A stretch of 64,000 nt of DNA from Marinomonas atlantica (GCF_001639725.1 NZ_LTAW01000007.1:124001-188000), one strand, 5' to 3'; numbered from the stretch's first letter, positions 27,985 to 37,985 are shown. Numbers and translations are program-made. The notes: generated by a model not told the origin, from the sequence alone.

Positions 27985-29166
27985 ATGAAGAATACAATCT
28001 CGTCTATTTTGTTGCTGGCTGTCTTGTTGGCGTCTGGTTGCAGTCAAAAGTCTGAAGAATTAGCGATTGAAACGTCCTCTGTCGATTCGATCTCTGATCT
28101 ACCTGTGGCATTAAACCACCCGAAAGCACAGCTTGGTAGTCAATTATTTTTTGATGTGAATCTGTCTAAGTACCGTAACCAGTCTTGTGCTAGTTGTCAT
28201 GATATTGGTCATGCTTTTGCTGACAGTCGCCAAACAGTCGATTTAGGGGCCGTATCTTTAGGAAGTGATGAGGTTTCTCATGGGAAGCGTAATGCGCCTA
28301 CTGCGAGCTATGCAGCGCTAACACCTGCTTTTCATCAAATGAAAGATGGAGAGTTTCGTGGTGGTATGTTTATGGATGGTCGTGCAAACTCGCTTGCGCA
28401 TCAGGCAGCAGGACCCTTTGTGAACCCTGTTGAAATGCAGATGGTAGATGAGGGGGCTGTCGTTGATAGAGTGCTTGAAAATCCTACATATAAGTCATCA
28501 TTTATAAAGCTTTATGGTGATGATCTTTTTGAGCAAAAAGAGCGTGCGTTTAATGCGATCACAGATGCTATAGCTCATTTTGAGCAAACTGAGCTTTTTA
28601 TGCCATTTGACTCAAAATATGATCGCGTCTTGCGTGGTGAGGAAGTATTCAGCCAAGAAGAAGAATTGGGGCGTACTTTATTCTTTTCTCAACAGTTTAC
28701 TAATTGTAATTCGTGCCATCAGTTAAATAGCTCTCCTTTCTATAAGCGTGAAACCTTTACCAATTATGAATATCGAAATATTGGTGTGCCGGCTAATTCT
28801 GCTTTGAGTCTTCAGTCGCTTGATGAGGGGTTATTTGATAACCCAAAAGTAAGTGATCCTAAGCAGCGTGGTAAGTTTAAGGTACCTACGTTACGTAATG
28901 CTGCGATTACTGGTCCTTATATGCACAATGGTGTATTTAAGGATCTTGAGACGGTCGTATTGTTCTATGACCACTATAACAACCCAATGAGAAAATTGAA
29001 CCCTGAAACTGGAGAGCCTTGGGCTGAACCAGAGGTGCTTGAAAATATTGACCATGATACTTTGCAGATAGGGCCGCCGCTTGATGACCATCGTGTTAAT
29101 GCGTTGGTGGCATTTTTAAAGACGCTAACTGATAAACGATACGAATACATGTTGGAAAATAAATAA
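27985..29166 (+). CDS. Di-heme cytochrome c peroxidase, lipoprotein form
   Basis: A 393-residue CCP/MauG-family peroxidase. It carries a lipobox (LLASGC, Cys19), so it should be a periplasmic lipoprotein. Two c-type heme motifs are present, CASCH at 68-72 and CNSCH at about 242-246, and the family motifs FKVPTLRNAAITGPYMHNG follow near residue 300. It would reduce hydrogen peroxide using electrons from the cytochrome pool. There is no obvious strong ribosome site. A small ACCAT/ATGGT hairpin (27961-27978) ends seven bases before the ATG and could affect translation. MauG-like oxidative chemistry is an alternative. Confidence 0.88.
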   Translation: MKNTISSILLLAVLLASGCSQKSEELAIETSSVDSISDLPVALNHPKAQLGSQLFFDVNLSKYRNQSCASCHDIGHAFADSRQTVDLGAVSLGSDEVSHGKRNAPTASYAALTPAFHQMKDGEFRGGMFMDGRANSLAHQAAGPFVNPVEMQMVDEGAVVDRVLENPTYKSSFIKLYGDDLFEQKERAFNAITDAIAHFEQTELFMPFDSKYDRVLRGEEVFSQEEELGRTLFFSQQFTNCNSCHQLNSSPFYKRETFTNYEYRNIGVPANSALSLQSLDEGLFDNPKVSDPKQRGKFKVPTLRNAAITGPYMHNGVFKDLETVVLFYDHYNNPMRKLNPETGEPWAEPEVLENIDHDTLQIGPPLDDHRVNALVAFLKTLTDKRYEYMLENK

Positions 29167-29190
29167 TCCATTGTTTAGGTGCTTTTTAGC

Positions 29191-29232
29191 AGCCAGCCTC
29201 CACATTCTTTCCAAGTGGAGTGCTGGCTTTGT
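29191..29232 (+). terminator. Terminator of the peroxidase gene
   Basis: A 13-base stem AGCCAGCCTCCAC pairs with GTGGAGTGCTGGCT (one bulged T) and is followed by TTGTTG. It is about 25 bases after the stop codon. Confidence 0.7.
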
Positions 29233-29291
29233 TGCCTTTGATTTATTACATTCTTAAAGTTGATATAAAACTTTTAAAGGAATGTATATAC

Positions 29292-30344
29292 ATGAAATAC
29301 AGTAAGTTAGGTCGTACTGATATCGATGTGTCCAGTGTTTGCCTTGGTACAATGACGTGGGGTAAACAAAATACTCAGCAAGATGCCGATCAGCAAATTG
29401 AGTTTGCCTTGGATCAAGGTATTAACTTTTGGGATACAGCGGAAATGTATGCCGTTCCCCCTACGCCTGATACCTATGGTAAGACCGAGTCTATTATTGG
29501 TGATTGGTTTTCACGTCATGAATCGCGTCGTGATGAAGTTGTACTGGCGACTAAGATTGCTGGTAACGGATTGTCATGGGTGCGTGATGGTGGAGATGTA
29601 ACTGGTGAAGCGATTGTGCAATCTGTTGATAATTCACTTGCTCGTTTAAAAACAGATTATATCGATCTTTACCAAATTCACTGGCCAAATCGTACCTCCC
29701 CACATTTTGCGAAGCATTGGCCTGGGCGCTTACGTTTTTCTGATGTTGATACGCAGCAGCAGTCTGCTGGGATGTTAGAAATACTGCAAGCGTTAGATGA
29801 ATGCGTCAAAGCGGGTAAGATTCGTCATTTTGGTCTTTCTAACGAAACCCCTTGGGGCGTTAGCGAATACCTTCGTTTAAGTGAAAAACATAATTTGCCT
29901 CGTGTGGCGTCGATCCAAAATGAGTTCAGTTTGTTGCACGCGAAAGATTGGCCGTATCTGATTGAAGGCTGTGTTCGCGAAGATGTGGCGTATTTGCCAT
30001 GGTCGCCATTAGCTGCAGGAGCATTGTCTGGTAAATACATTGATGGTGCGCGTCCGCAAGGTAGTCGTTGGAGTTATGCGCAGCGAAATGGCTTATTCAG
30101 GGATACAGAGGCGTCTAACCTGGCAATTAAAGCTTACAAAGATATTGCTGAGCGTAATGGTCTGACTGCTTCTCAGTTAGCGTTAGCGTGGGTAGATCAA
30201 GTGGATGGAGTGACCTCTACCATTATTGGTGCGACTACCTTGGATCAGTTGAAAGAGGACATAAAGGCTTTTGAGGTCGCTTTGAGTGAGCAGGTGATAT
30301 CGGAAGTGGCTGAGGTCTTTAAGCAGTATCCTGTTCCTTACTAG
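29292..30344 (+). CDS. tas: NADP(H)-dependent aldo-keto reductase, Tas-like
   Basis: A 350-residue aldo-keto reductase. The N-terminal MKYSKLGRTDIDVS and LGTMTWGKQN, then AEMYAVPPTPDTYGKTE, match E. coli Tas in order and length (346). AKR catalytic Asp/Tyr fall in the DTAEMY segment, with the Lys and His in the following strands (ATKIAG, YQIHWP). The substrate is unknown. The ATG at 29292 has AAAGGA upstream. The frame extends 24 codons further but overlaps the terminator. A terminator shared with EF-G2 follows. Confidence 0.85.
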   Translation: MKYSKLGRTDIDVSSVCLGTMTWGKQNTQQDADQQIEFALDQGINFWDTAEMYAVPPTPDTYGKTESIIGDWFSRHESRRDEVVLATKIAGNGLSWVRDGGDVTGEAIVQSVDNSLARLKTDYIDLYQIHWPNRTSPHFAKHWPGRLRFSDVDTQQQSAGMLEILQALDECVKAGKIRHFGLSNETPWGVSEYLRLSEKHNLPRVASIQNEFSLLHAKDWPYLIEGCVREDVAYLPWSPLAAGALSGKYIDGARPQGSRWSYAQRNGLFRDTEASNLAIKAYKDIAERNGLTASQLALAWVDQVDGVTSTIIGATTLDQLKEDIKAFEVALSEQVISEVAEVFKQYPVPY

Positions 30345-30385
30345 TAGGTATGAGTTACTGGATATATGATGTGAAATTTGAGCGT

Positions 30386-30414
30386 AAAAAAACCCGGCAT
30401 ATGCCGGGTTTTTT
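30386..30414. terminator. Bidirectional terminator between tas and EF-G2 genes
   Basis: A perfect palindromic stem AACCCGGCAT/ATGCCGGGTT is flanked by A7 on one side and T6 on the other, placed between convergent genes. Confidence 0.9.
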
Positions 30415-30434
30415 GTGTCGTAAAGAAAAGAGTG

Positions 30435-32525
30435 TTACTTCTCTTCTTTTTTAGCTTTCGCTTTTTCGATCACAGTTTCAGCAACGTTCGCAGGACATGG
30501 AGCGTAATGAGCGAATTCCATAGAGAATTGGCCACGACCAGATGTCATTGTACGAAGAGAACCGATGTAGCCAAACATTTCAGACAGAGGTACATCTGCT
30601 TTAATGCGTACGCCAGTTAGACCTGCTTCTTGGTCTTTGATCATGCCGCGGCGACGGTTAAGGTCACCGATTACATCACCAACGTGATCTTCTGGAGTGA
30701 ACACGTCAACTTTCATGATTGGCTCAAGAAGTTGCGCGCCCGCTTTCGGGATAGATTGGCGGAATGCGCCTTTCGCTGCGATCTCGAATGCTACTGCAGA
30801 GGAGTCAACTGCGTGGAATCCACCGTCGAAAAGCTCAATTTCTACGTCAAGAACAGGGAAGCCCGCTAGAACACCCTCGTCCATCATAGACTTAAAGCCT
30901 TTCTCAACAGCAGGCCAGAATTCTTTCGGTACGTTACCACCCACAACAGAAGATGTGAAAGTGAAGCCAGAGTTAGGCTCACCTGGCTTGATGCGGTAAT
31001 CGATCTTACCGAATTGACCAGAACCACCAGACTGTTTCTTGTGCGTGTAGCTGTCTTCAACTTCGCGAGTGATTGTTTCACGGTAAGCAACTTGTGGTTG
31101 ACCAACGATCAAATCTACACCGTAAGTACGCTTAAGAATGTCTACCTTGATGTCTAGGTGAAGCTCACCCATACCTTTAAGGATGGTTTCACCAGAATCT
31201 TCGTCTGTTTCAACTTGGAAAGATGGATCTTCTGCAACCATTTTACCGATTGCGATACCCATTTTCTCGTTGCCGCCTTTATCTTTAGGCTGAACAGCGA
31301 TAGAGATTACTGGTTCAGGGAAGATCATCGCTTCAAGTGTACATTCATGCTTAGGATCACAAAGAGTGTGACCCGTTTGAACGTTCTTCATGCCGATGAT
31401 GGCAATGATATCACCCGCTTGAGCTGAAGTGATCTCGTTACGATCGTCTGCTTGCATCTCAACCATACGGCCAACACGCTCAGTTTTACCTGTTGCAGAG
31501 TTAAGGATTGTATCGCCTTTGTTTAATTTACCTGAGTAGATACGAACAAACGTTAGGGCGCCGAAACGGTCGTCCATAATTTTAAACGCAAGTGCACGTA
31601 AAGGCTCATCAACAGAAACCACAGCAAACTCACCAGTAGATTCACCAGTGTCTTTGTCAGTTAGTTCTTGTGGGTCAACTTCTGTTGGTGCAGGTAGGTA
31701 ATCTACTACGGCATCAAGTACGTTTTGCATACCTTTGTTCTTAAACGCAGAACCACAGTATGTTGGGAAGAATGCTAGATCACGAGTACCCTTACGGATG
31801 CATCGCTTGATCTCAGCTAATTCTGGCACATCACCGTCTTCTAGGTAAGCCATCATTAGATCTTCATCTTGCTCAAGAGCCGACTCAATCAATGCTTCAT
31901 GGTACTCTTCTACTTTTTCTACCATATCAGCTGGTACATCAGTGATTTCGTAGTTTTCAGGAAGACCTGTGTTATCCCAGATGTAAGCTTTCTTAGTCAG
32001 AACGTCTACAACACCTACGAAGTCATCTTCTTCACCGATTGGAAGTGTCATAACAAGAGGGTTAGCAGCTAGAACGTTTTTAACTTGATCTACAACGCGG
32101 TAGAAATTAGCGCCTAGACGGTCTAGTTTGTTAACGAAGATTACACGAGCAACTTCAGACTCGTTGGCATAGCGCCAGTTTGTTTCTGATTGTGGCTCTA
32201 CACCACCAGAACCACAGAATACACCGATGCCACCATCAAGTACTTTCAAAGAACGGTATACTTCAACTGTGAAGTCTACGTGTCCAGGAGTATCGATAAC
32301 GTTTAGGCGGTGGTTTTTCCACTCACAAGTTACAGCCGCAGACTGGATAGTAATACCGCGCTCTGCTTCTTGTTCCATGAAGTCTGTAGTTGATTCGCCG
32401 TCGTGAACTTCACCAGTCTTGTGGATTTTACCAGTAAGCTTAAGGATACGTTCAGTGGTGGTAGTTTTACCCGCGTCAACGTGGGCAAAGATACCGATGT
32501 TTCTGTAAAGTGATAAGTCAGCCAT
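30435..32525 (-). CDS. fusB: Elongation factor G paralogue (EF-G2)
   Basis: A 696-residue translational GTPase. G1 is [13 protein letters not shown]3 DTPGH and G4 NKLD. The five EF-G domains are complete, ending with a Lys-rich tail. The wording of the N-terminus ([42 protein letters not shown]) matches the second EF-G of Pseudomonas and Vibrio rather than the str-operon FusA. It also stands alone, not beside rpsL/rpsG/tufA. It is therefore probably a specialised EF-G (translocation or ribosome recycling); which of the two is unknown. A possible -10 TATACT lies on the minus strand at 32573-32568. Confidence 0.85.
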   Translation of the reverse strand: MADLSLYRNIGIFAHVDAGKTTTTERILKLTGKIHKTGEVHDGESTTDFMEQEAERGITIQSAAVTCEWKNHRLNVIDTPGHVDFTVEVYRSLKVLDGGIGVFCGSGGVEPQSETNWRYANESEVARVIFVNKLDRLGANFYRVVDQVKNVLAANPLVMTLPIGEEDDFVGVVDVLTKKAYIWDNTGLPENYEITDVPADMVEKVEEYHEALIESALEQDEDLMMAYLEDGDVPELAEIKRCIRKGTRDLAFFPTYCGSAFKNKGMQNVLDAVVDYLPAPTEVDPQELTDKDTGESTGEFAVVSVDEPLRALAFKIMDDRFGALTFVRIYSGKLNKGDTILNSATGKTERVGRMVEMQADDRNEITSAQAGDIIAIIGMKNVQTGHTLCDPKHECTLEAMIFPEPVISIAVQPKDKGGNEKMGIAIGKMVAEDPSFQVETDEDSGETILKGMGELHLDIKVDILKRTYGVDLIVGQPQVAYRETITREVEDSYTHKKQSGGSGQFGKIDYRIKPGEPNSGFTFTSSVVGGNVPKEFWPAVEKGFKSMMDEGVLAGFPVLDVEIELFDGGFHAVDSSAVAFEIAAKGAFRQSIPKAGAQLLEPIMKVDVFTPEDHVGDVIGDLNRRRGMIKDQEAGLTGVRIKADVPLSEMFGYIGSLRTMTSGRGQFSMEFAHYAPCPANVAETVIEKAKAKKEEK

Positions 32526-32683
32526 TACATTACTCTAAAAAGTGTCGGATGAATTTTTCGCATAGTTAGTATACAAGACCTTTCAGCGAAGTAGTCAGGT
32601 ATTCGCGCGTATTCTATTATACTTTGATAGCGCAATAAAAGAGGCATGCTGACTAGCACCGATATTTATTTCACTATTTTGGT

Positions 32684-33859
32684 CTAATCACGCCTTAATC
32701 GGTCCGATATAGCAATAGGGTTAGGGTAGCTCAGGATCACAACATAGGTTGATAGGGCAAAGGTCAAAATCGCTGTGGCTTGGATGACATGGCTGGCTTC
32801 AACACCTATTAAACCCAGTGATGCGGCTAGATATGCAATCAGTAGGGAAAATTCACTGACTTGACCTAATCGAAAGCCAACCTCCCAGCTGGTGGACTTG
32901 TCCTCTTTTAGACCTTTCAGTAAAAAGCGAAAAACAGCTGGTTTGATAATCATTGATAGCAATGCCAAAGCGAGTGCAGGCCAAATGACAAGCCCGAGTA
33001 AGTCTAGGTTGAAGCTTGCACCAATAGAAAAGAAGAAGAGGATAAGGAAGAAATCTCTTAGTGGTTTCAAGTTGGTTGCGATGTATTGGGAAATCGGCGA
33101 TGTCGCCAAAGCCACACCCGCAACAAAAGCGCCCATTTCAGCAGACAGCCCGAGTAGTTCCGCTATGGTGGCCATTGATAAGCACCAACCGATTGAAAGT
33201 AAAAAGATGTACTCATGAAAGCGGTCGAATCGTGTAATGAGGGGCAGCAATACGTATCTGACCAGTAAAAAAGCGCCGCCAATTAAAGTAGGTAGGCCTA
33301 TTAAAGGCTTAAGGTATTGCATGTAGCTATTCGTTGCTTCTGAAGAGCTGCCTATGGCAACTAAAGCAAGCAGGGCTGCGATGGCGATAATGTCTTGCAG
33401 CAGAAGTAAGCCCACAACTAACTCACCGGTGTGTTTGTGGTGCAGTACAGTGGTAGGAAGAAGTTTAATGCAAACAATAGTGCTGGAAAACATCATTGCA
33501 AGGCCAATGATAAGGGATTCCATTTGCGTATAGTGAAACGCGATGGCCGTAAAATACCCAAAGGCAGCAAAAGTGATAGATGAAATAACGGCGACCCAGG
33601 ATGCTTTCTTAAGCATGTTAAAAAGGTGGCTCGGTTTCATGTCAAGGCCAAGTAAAAATAGTAAGAAGATAATGCCGATGTGAGACATGCCTTCAAGAAG
33701 TTTCGGGTGATCAACAAGTTGAAGAGCTGAGGGGCCAAATAATGCACCTAGCGCGATGTAGGCCAGAATAAGAGGTTGCTTAGTATAAAGGGCAATGGAG
33801 GCGACTACTGCGGCGCCCCCAAAGATGAGAAAAAAAGAGTGTACGATGTTCACATCCAT
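32684..33859 (-). CDS. Cation:proton antiporter, CPA2 family
   Basis: A 391-residue integral membrane protein with 11-13 hydrophobic helices in the Na_H_Exchanger fold. It begins with the typical IALYTKQPLILAYIALGALFGP and contains GIIFLLFLLGLDMKP and LSAEMGAFVAGVALA, conserved in KefB/KefC-like exchangers. It stops at the end of the membrane domain, with no TrkA-N/RCK regulatory domain, so it is the short form. Ion specificity (K+ or Na+) cannot be told. The upstream SH3 gene is co-directional and 21 bases away. Confidence 0.85.
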   Translation of the reverse strand: MDVNIVHSFFLIFGGAAVVASIALYTKQPLILAYIALGALFGPSALQLVDHPKLLEGMSHIGIIFLLFLLGLDMKPSHLFNMLKKASWVAVISSITFAAFGYFTAIAFHYTQMESLIIGLAMMFSSTIVCIKLLPTTVLHHKHTGELVVGLLLLQDIIAIAALLALVAIGSSSEATNSYMQYLKPLIGLPTLIGGAFLLVRYVLLPLITRFDRFHEYIFLLSIGWCLSMATIAELLGLSAEMGAFVAGVALATSPISQYIATNLKPLRDFFLILFFFSIGASFNLDLLGLVIWPALALALLSMIIKPAVFRFLLKGLKEDKSTSWEVGFRLGQVSEFSLLIAYLAASLGLIGVEASHVIQATAILTFALSTYVVILSYPNPIAISDRLRRD

Positions 33860-33880
33860 GTTTTGCCCTCATGTAAATGC

Positions 33881-34546
33881 CTACCAAGAGCTAGATGATA
33901 CCTTCTTTTTGCGTGTCATTGGAAATAGTAAGCCTAAAATGCCGCCAGCAATTAATGTCCCTGCACCGATTAGGAACCAGCGCTGTTCAATTGAACTGCT
34001 AAGTTCTTCGTTTTGCATGGCAAGCGTGTCGACTTGTTGTTGGAGCGATTTGATCTTGTAATCAGACTCCTGATTGGCGGACACAATCTCTTTAGCTTGC
34101 TGAGCTAAGACCGACACATCCATCAGTTGCTGTTCAAGTGCTTGCTTTTGAGACGTGAGCGATTCTACTGAGGAAATCAGTTCGCTATTCGTATCTTTGG
34201 TCTCTTGCAAAACGTCCTGAGCGTCTACTTTTGCTTCTTTCGCTTGGGTGAGCTGATTCTGAAGATAAACAAGTTGGTCTCGGCTTACACGGTCTTCGCT
34301 GATGAAGTAATTTGGAAGCCAGCCTTGATTTCCACTAGGTGTGCGAACTTTTACGTAGTCATTACGACGTTGTAAGACGGTAAGAGGGGTGCCGCTCTTT
34401 ATGCCGCGTTCTGTGGCGCGAGTGTCATTGCTTAGTCCTTCGCGGATGGCAACGAATTGAATATCAGAAACATAAACTGTTTCTGCCTGCGCTGAAAGTA
34501 TAACGCTAAAGGAAGCCGTTAATCCGAACAGTATCTGTTTTAGCAC
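33881..34546 (-). CDS. SH3-domain membrane protein, YgiM/TIGR04211-like
   Basis: A 221-residue exported protein. It has a signal peptide (1-21, ending AQA), then a bacterial SH3b domain (about 25-88, containing GTPLTVLQRRNDYVKVRTPSG and GWLPNYF). A coiled coil (about 90-185) and one C-terminal transmembrane helix (about 190-210, LIGAGTLIAGGILGLLFP) end in TRKKKVSSSSW. The layout is that of E. coli YgiM. The function of the family is not established; envelope attachment through SH3 is likely. It is probably cotranscribed with the antiporter. Confidence 0.8.
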   Translation of the reverse strand: MLKQILFGLTASFSVILSAQAETVYVSDIQFVAIREGLSNDTRATERGIKSGTPLTVLQRRNDYVKVRTPSGNQGWLPNYFISEDRVSRDQLVYLQNQLTQAKEAKVDAQDVLQETKDTNSELISSVESLTSQKQALEQQLMDVSVLAQQAKEIVSANQESDYKIKSLQQQVDTLAMQNEELSSSIEQRWFLIGAGTLIAGGILGLLFPMTRKKKVSSSSW

Positions 34547-34662
34547 GTGAAGACCCTTTTACAATCAATTACTTGTAACGAGACAATAACTCTACTAGCA
34601 CTTAAGCGCAATATCTTGCAGGTCTGCATAGCAAAGGTATTTCGTCAACAATGTGTAAAACA

Positions 34663-34692
34663 AAAAAAGCGCAACCGAAGTTGCGCTTTTTT
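34663..34692. terminator. Terminator downstream of sodB
   Basis: The stem AAGCGCAAC/GTTGCGCTT is flanked by A and T tracts (A7, T6), 20 bases past the sodB stop on the minus strand. It is symmetric enough to work in both directions. Confidence 0.85.
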
Positions 34693-34712
34693 AGACTGGT
34701 CTTCCTGTGGGA

Positions 34713-35297
34713 TTATGCTGCGAAGTTAGTCGCTGCGAATTCCCAGTTTGCAAGTGCCCAGAAACCTTTAAGGTAATCAGGACGAACGTTGCGGTAGTCA
34801 ATGTAGTAAGCGTGTTCCCAAAGGTCAACTGTAATCAAAGCAGTTTGACCAGCAGTCATTGGCGTACCAGCATTGCTAGTGTTAACGATTTCTAGTGAAC
34901 CGTCAGCGTTTTTCACCAACCAAGTCCAGCTAGAGCCGAAGTTGTTTACGGCTTTGTCGTTGAATGCTTCTTGGAACGCTGCGAAAGAGCCCCATTTAGC
35001 ATTGATTGCATCAGCTAGAGCGCCCGTAGGCTCGCCGCCGCCGTTTGGCGTTAGGCTATTCCAGAAGAAAGTATGGTTCCAGATTTGTGCCGCATTGTTA
35101 AATACTGGGCCAGCTGGAGCTGAAGAGATGATCTCTTCTAGAGATTTGCCTTCGTACTCAGAACCAGGAACAAGACCATTTAGCTTAGTTACGTAAGTGT
35201 TGTGGTGTTTGCCATGGTGAAACTCAAGTGTCTCTTGGGACATATGTGGTTCAAGAGCATCTTTAGCGTAAGGTAGAGCTGGTAGTTCAAAAGCCAT
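34713..35297 (-). CDS. sodB: Iron superoxide dismutase SodB
   Basis: A 194-residue Fe-type superoxide dismutase converting superoxide to oxygen and peroxide in the cytoplasm. Metal ligands lie in LEFHHGKHH (His27 region), [10 protein letters not shown] (His74 region) and [11 protein letters not shown] (Asp and His). Iron-type residues [19 protein letters not shown] and FGSSWTWL favour Fe over Mn. The ATG at 35297 follows AAGGAG. An upstream frame extension of 15 codons is discarded. It is a single-gene unit with its own terminator. A small palindrome lies 33-48 bases upstream. Confidence 0.95.
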   Translation of the reverse strand: MAFELPALPYAKDALEPHMSQETLEFHHGKHHNTYVTKLNGLVPGSEYEGKSLEEIISSAPAGPVFNNAAQIWNHTFFWNSLTPNGGGEPTGALADAINAKWGSFAAFQEAFNDKAVNNFGSSWTWLVKNADGSLEIVNTSNAGTPMTAGQTALITVDLWEHAYYIDYRNVRPDYLKGFWALANWEFAATNFAA

Positions 35298-35329
35298 TTC
35301 TTTTCTCCTTGCTTTATTGTAATGAAAAG

Positions 35330-35345
35330 TGCTTGTGATCAAGCA
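35330..35345. repeat. Palindrome in the sodB upstream region
   Basis: TGCTTG-TGAT-CAAGCA forms a perfect 6-base inverted repeat 33-48 bases before the sodB start. It could be an operator or a 5' leader hairpin. Confidence 0.4.
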
Positions 35346-35462
35346 GTTAATGGTGCTTATATAGTAGCATCGAACATTTGAATATTATATTCATTCTGTT
35401 TGTATGGTTATTTATTCCCAAAGTTTTCATAGTTGTACAAAGATTGACGGCTGACCATAGTT

Positions 35463-36434
35463 ATGCACAAAGATGATGATGTAGAAATCCCAAGTCTAAC
35501 ACTCGATCAAGATGAAATTAGTGATCGGGGCACAAGTAGTTCGCAAGTGCCTAAAGCAGGCAAGCAACGCCTAAACCCTCCACCAGCAAGACCTACAGGA
35601 TCTCCTGGTGCTGCTGGATATGCGCCAGCTAAGAAAACCAGTCTAGCGTTTGTGTATTTTCTTCTCCTGTTGATTGTAGGTGGTGCAGGAGCAGGTGGCT
35701 ACTGGCTGTGGATGGAAAATCAGGCGTTGCGTGATGAGCTTCTTGGCGCTCGTAGTCAAATTCAAGACTTAGACAGTCAATTGGTTGCGGCTGATGTGTC
35801 GACCAATGCATTAGGTCAAACGGTTGAAGAGACATTAAAGACTCACGATAGTGAAATTCGGAAGCTATGGGCTGTAGCGTATGATCGAAACCGGACTGGT
35901 ATTGCGAATAATGATCAGCAAATTGAAGTGTTACAAGAAAAGCTGTCAGAATTGAGAGAGGTTGTTTCAACGCAGGGTAAGCGTTTCGCTGTTCAAGCGG
36001 ATGCGTTTAATGATATAGAAAACGGCTACAATACGATGGTCAATACAGTCGCTAAGATTGAAGAAGCTCAGAGACAACAGATAGAAGAGGTTAGCACTCT
36101 TGCAAACGGTCTTAATGTTAAAATCGAACAGCAAGACTCAATAATTGATTCACAGCGAAACCGTGTTGCAGATTTAGACCGTCAACTTTCTGAATTCAGG
36201 CGTTCATTGAGTGGTTTGGACTCTAGGATGTCTAAACAAGCAGAGGGTATTGATGAGTTATCAAATGCAACCAACCAACCTGCTGTCCCTAGCAACTTGT
36301 CAACGAGACTTCAAAATACAGAAGAAGCTATTCGCTCAATAGATCAGTTCCGCCCTCAAGTGTTACGCGAAATTAATAATTTGAAATCACAAGTTCGCCA
36401 AATGTCGTTGGAGTTGAGCTTAAAGGGTGGCTGA
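35463..36434 (+). CDS. Membrane-anchored coiled-coil protein of unknown function
   Basis: A 323-residue protein not recognised as a named family. The cytoplasmic N-terminus (1-58) is acidic then proline-rich (LNPPPARPTGSPGAAGY). One transmembrane helix follows (about 59-83, FVYFLLLLIVGGAGAGGYWLW), and the rest is a long coiled coil (about 85-320) with heptad-like Leu/Ile and many Gln/Asp. Topology suggests a periplasmic rod anchored in the inner membrane. It starts at the ATG at 35463 and ends with a strong terminator, so it is a single-gene unit. Confidence 0.7.
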   Translation: MHKDDDVEIPSLTLDQDEISDRGTSSSQVPKAGKQRLNPPPARPTGSPGAAGYAPAKKTSLAFVYFLLLLIVGGAGAGGYWLWMENQALRDELLGARSQIQDLDSQLVAADVSTNALGQTVEETLKTHDSEIRKLWAVAYDRNRTGIANNDQQIEVLQEKLSELREVVSTQGKRFAVQADAFNDIENGYNTMVNTVAKIEEAQRQQIEEVSTLANGLNVKIEQQDSIIDSQRNRVADLDRQLSEFRRSLSGLDSRMSKQAEGIDELSNATNQPAVPSNLSTRLQNTEEAIRSIDQFRPQVLREINNLKSQVRQMSLELSLKGG

Positions 36435-36470
36435 TTAGTTTTATTGTTTTTGCAGATTGATTTACATCAA

Positions 36471-36504
36471 AGAATGGCCGACTTGTTCGGCCATTCTTGT
36501 TTTT
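36471..36504 (+). terminator. Terminator after the coiled-coil gene
   Basis: The stem AGAATGGCCG/CGGCCATTCT with a 7-base loop is followed by TGTTTTTA. Confidence 0.85.
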
Positions 36505-36572
36505 ACACTACGAGGCAGGGGGCTATTTTCGCTAGAATTCGCGCCATCTTAATTTCTATATAAAATTTCATT

Positions 36573-37931
36573 ATGACTGAATTGCTTTCCCCTGCTGGTA
36601 CTCTTAAAAACATGCGGTATGCCTATGCATATGGCGCTGATGCTGTCTATGCTGGCCAGCCTCGTTACAGTCTGCGTGTGCGTAATAATGATTTTACGAT
36701 GGCAAATCTTGCACAAGGCATTGAAGAGGCCCATGGCCAAGGTAAAAAGTTGTATGTTGCGACAAATATCGCTCCGCACAACGCTAAGATTAAAACCTTT
36801 ATAAAAGATATGGAGCCTGTAGTCGAAATGGGGCCTGATGCTTTGATTATGTCTGACCCTGGTTTGATGATGTTGATTAAAGAGAAATGGCCGAATATGC
36901 CAATTCATCTATCTGTCCAAGCAAATGCGGTGAACTGGGCAACGGTAAAATTTTGGCATAACTTTGGTTTGGAGCGTGTCATTTTGTCGCGTGAGCTTTC
37001 ATTGGAGGAAGTGGGTGAAATTCGTCAGATGGTGCCAGAAATGGAGATCGAAACGTTTGTTCACGGTTCTTTATGCATTGCTTACTCTGGACGTTGTTTG
37101 TTATCAGGTTACTTTAATCGCCGCGACCCAAATCAGGGCACATGCACGAATTCTTGTCGTTGGCAGTATGATATGAAGTCGGCGGTGCAAGATGAAAATG
37201 GTGACATTGTGCCAGCGGATGGCAGCCACCTTAAAGGTGTGCAAAGTTTTGACCCGAATGGCTTCGTAGCGCCAACGCTTGGGGAGGGGAAGCCGTTCGA
37301 TGATGTGGTGCTGCTTCGTGAACAGGGTCGTGAAGGTGAGTTTATGCCTGCTTTTGAAGATGAGCACGGTACCTATATTATGAACAGCCGTGACTTACGT
37401 GCCATTCAGCATGTAGAAAAGCTAATAGAACTGGGTGTTCATTCTTTAAAGATTGAAGGGCGCACAAAGTCTCATTTTTATGCAGCAAGAACGGCGCAGC
37501 TTTATCGCAAGGCTATAGATGATGCGACTCAAGGTCAGCCTTTCGATATAACATTAATGGATAAGCTTGAAGGGTTAGCTAATCGCGGATACACCGAAGG
37601 TTTCTATCGACGCCATGTTCATGACCAGTATCAAAATTATCAATACGGTAATTCTATTTCTGATCGTCAGCAATTCGTGGGCGAAATGCTTGATTGGAAT
37701 AATGGTTGGTTAACGATTGAGGTTAAGAATCGTTTTAAAGTTGGTGATTCGATCGAACTCATTACGCCTAAGCGAAGTTTGTTCTATAACATAGAAGTTA
37801 TGGAGAATACCAAAGGAGAAACTATGTTAGTAGCGCCAGGTTCCGGTCATAAAGTACGTATACCGCTCCCGCATCAGCCAGAGCAATTAGAGCTTGGGTT
37901 GATTATGAGAAACTTACCAAACGGGCAATGA
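36573..37931 (+). CDS. trhP: tRNA 5-hydroxyuridine synthesis protein TrhP (YegQ), U32 peptidase family
   Basis: A 452-residue U32-family protein. The sequence follows E. coli YegQ closely: ELLSPAGTLKNMRYAYAYGADAVYAGQPRYSLR at the start (seen as successive blocks), the U32 signature EIETFVHGSLCIAYSGRCLLS, and the cysteine-rich RDPNQGTCTNSCRW. TrhP is required for 5-hydroxyuridine at position 34 of tRNAs in a prephenate-dependent, O2-independent route. The cysteines probably hold an Fe-S cluster. Length equals the E. coli protein (453). It is not a secreted collagenase, despite the old family name. Confidence 0.92.
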   Translation: MTELLSPAGTLKNMRYAYAYGADAVYAGQPRYSLRVRNNDFTMANLAQGIEEAHGQGKKLYVATNIAPHNAKIKTFIKDMEPVVEMGPDALIMSDPGLMMLIKEKWPNMPIHLSVQANAVNWATVKFWHNFGLERVILSRELSLEEVGEIRQMVPEMEIETFVHGSLCIAYSGRCLLSGYFNRRDPNQGTCTNSCRWQYDMKSAVQDENGDIVPADGSHLKGVQSFDPNGFVAPTLGEGKPFDDVVLLREQGREGEFMPAFEDEHGTYIMNSRDLRAIQHVEKLIELGVHSLKIEGRTKSHFYAARTAQLYRKAIDDATQGQPFDITLMDKLEGLANRGYTEGFYRRHVHDQYQNYQYGNSISDRQQFVGEMLDWNNGWLTIEVKNRFKVGDSIELITPKRSLFYNIEVMENTKGETMLVAPGSGHKVRIPLPHQPEQLELGLIMRNLPNGQ

Positions 37932-37960
37932 TTTTTGCTGCATAGATATCGCGTTAATTA

Positions 37961-37985
37961 AAAGGCTCATTATGAGTCTTTTTTA
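37961..37985 (+). terminator. Terminator after trhP
   Basis: AAAGGCTCAT/ATGAGTCTTTT, a short near-perfect stem with T6, lies about 30 bases past the stop. Confidence 0.65.
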
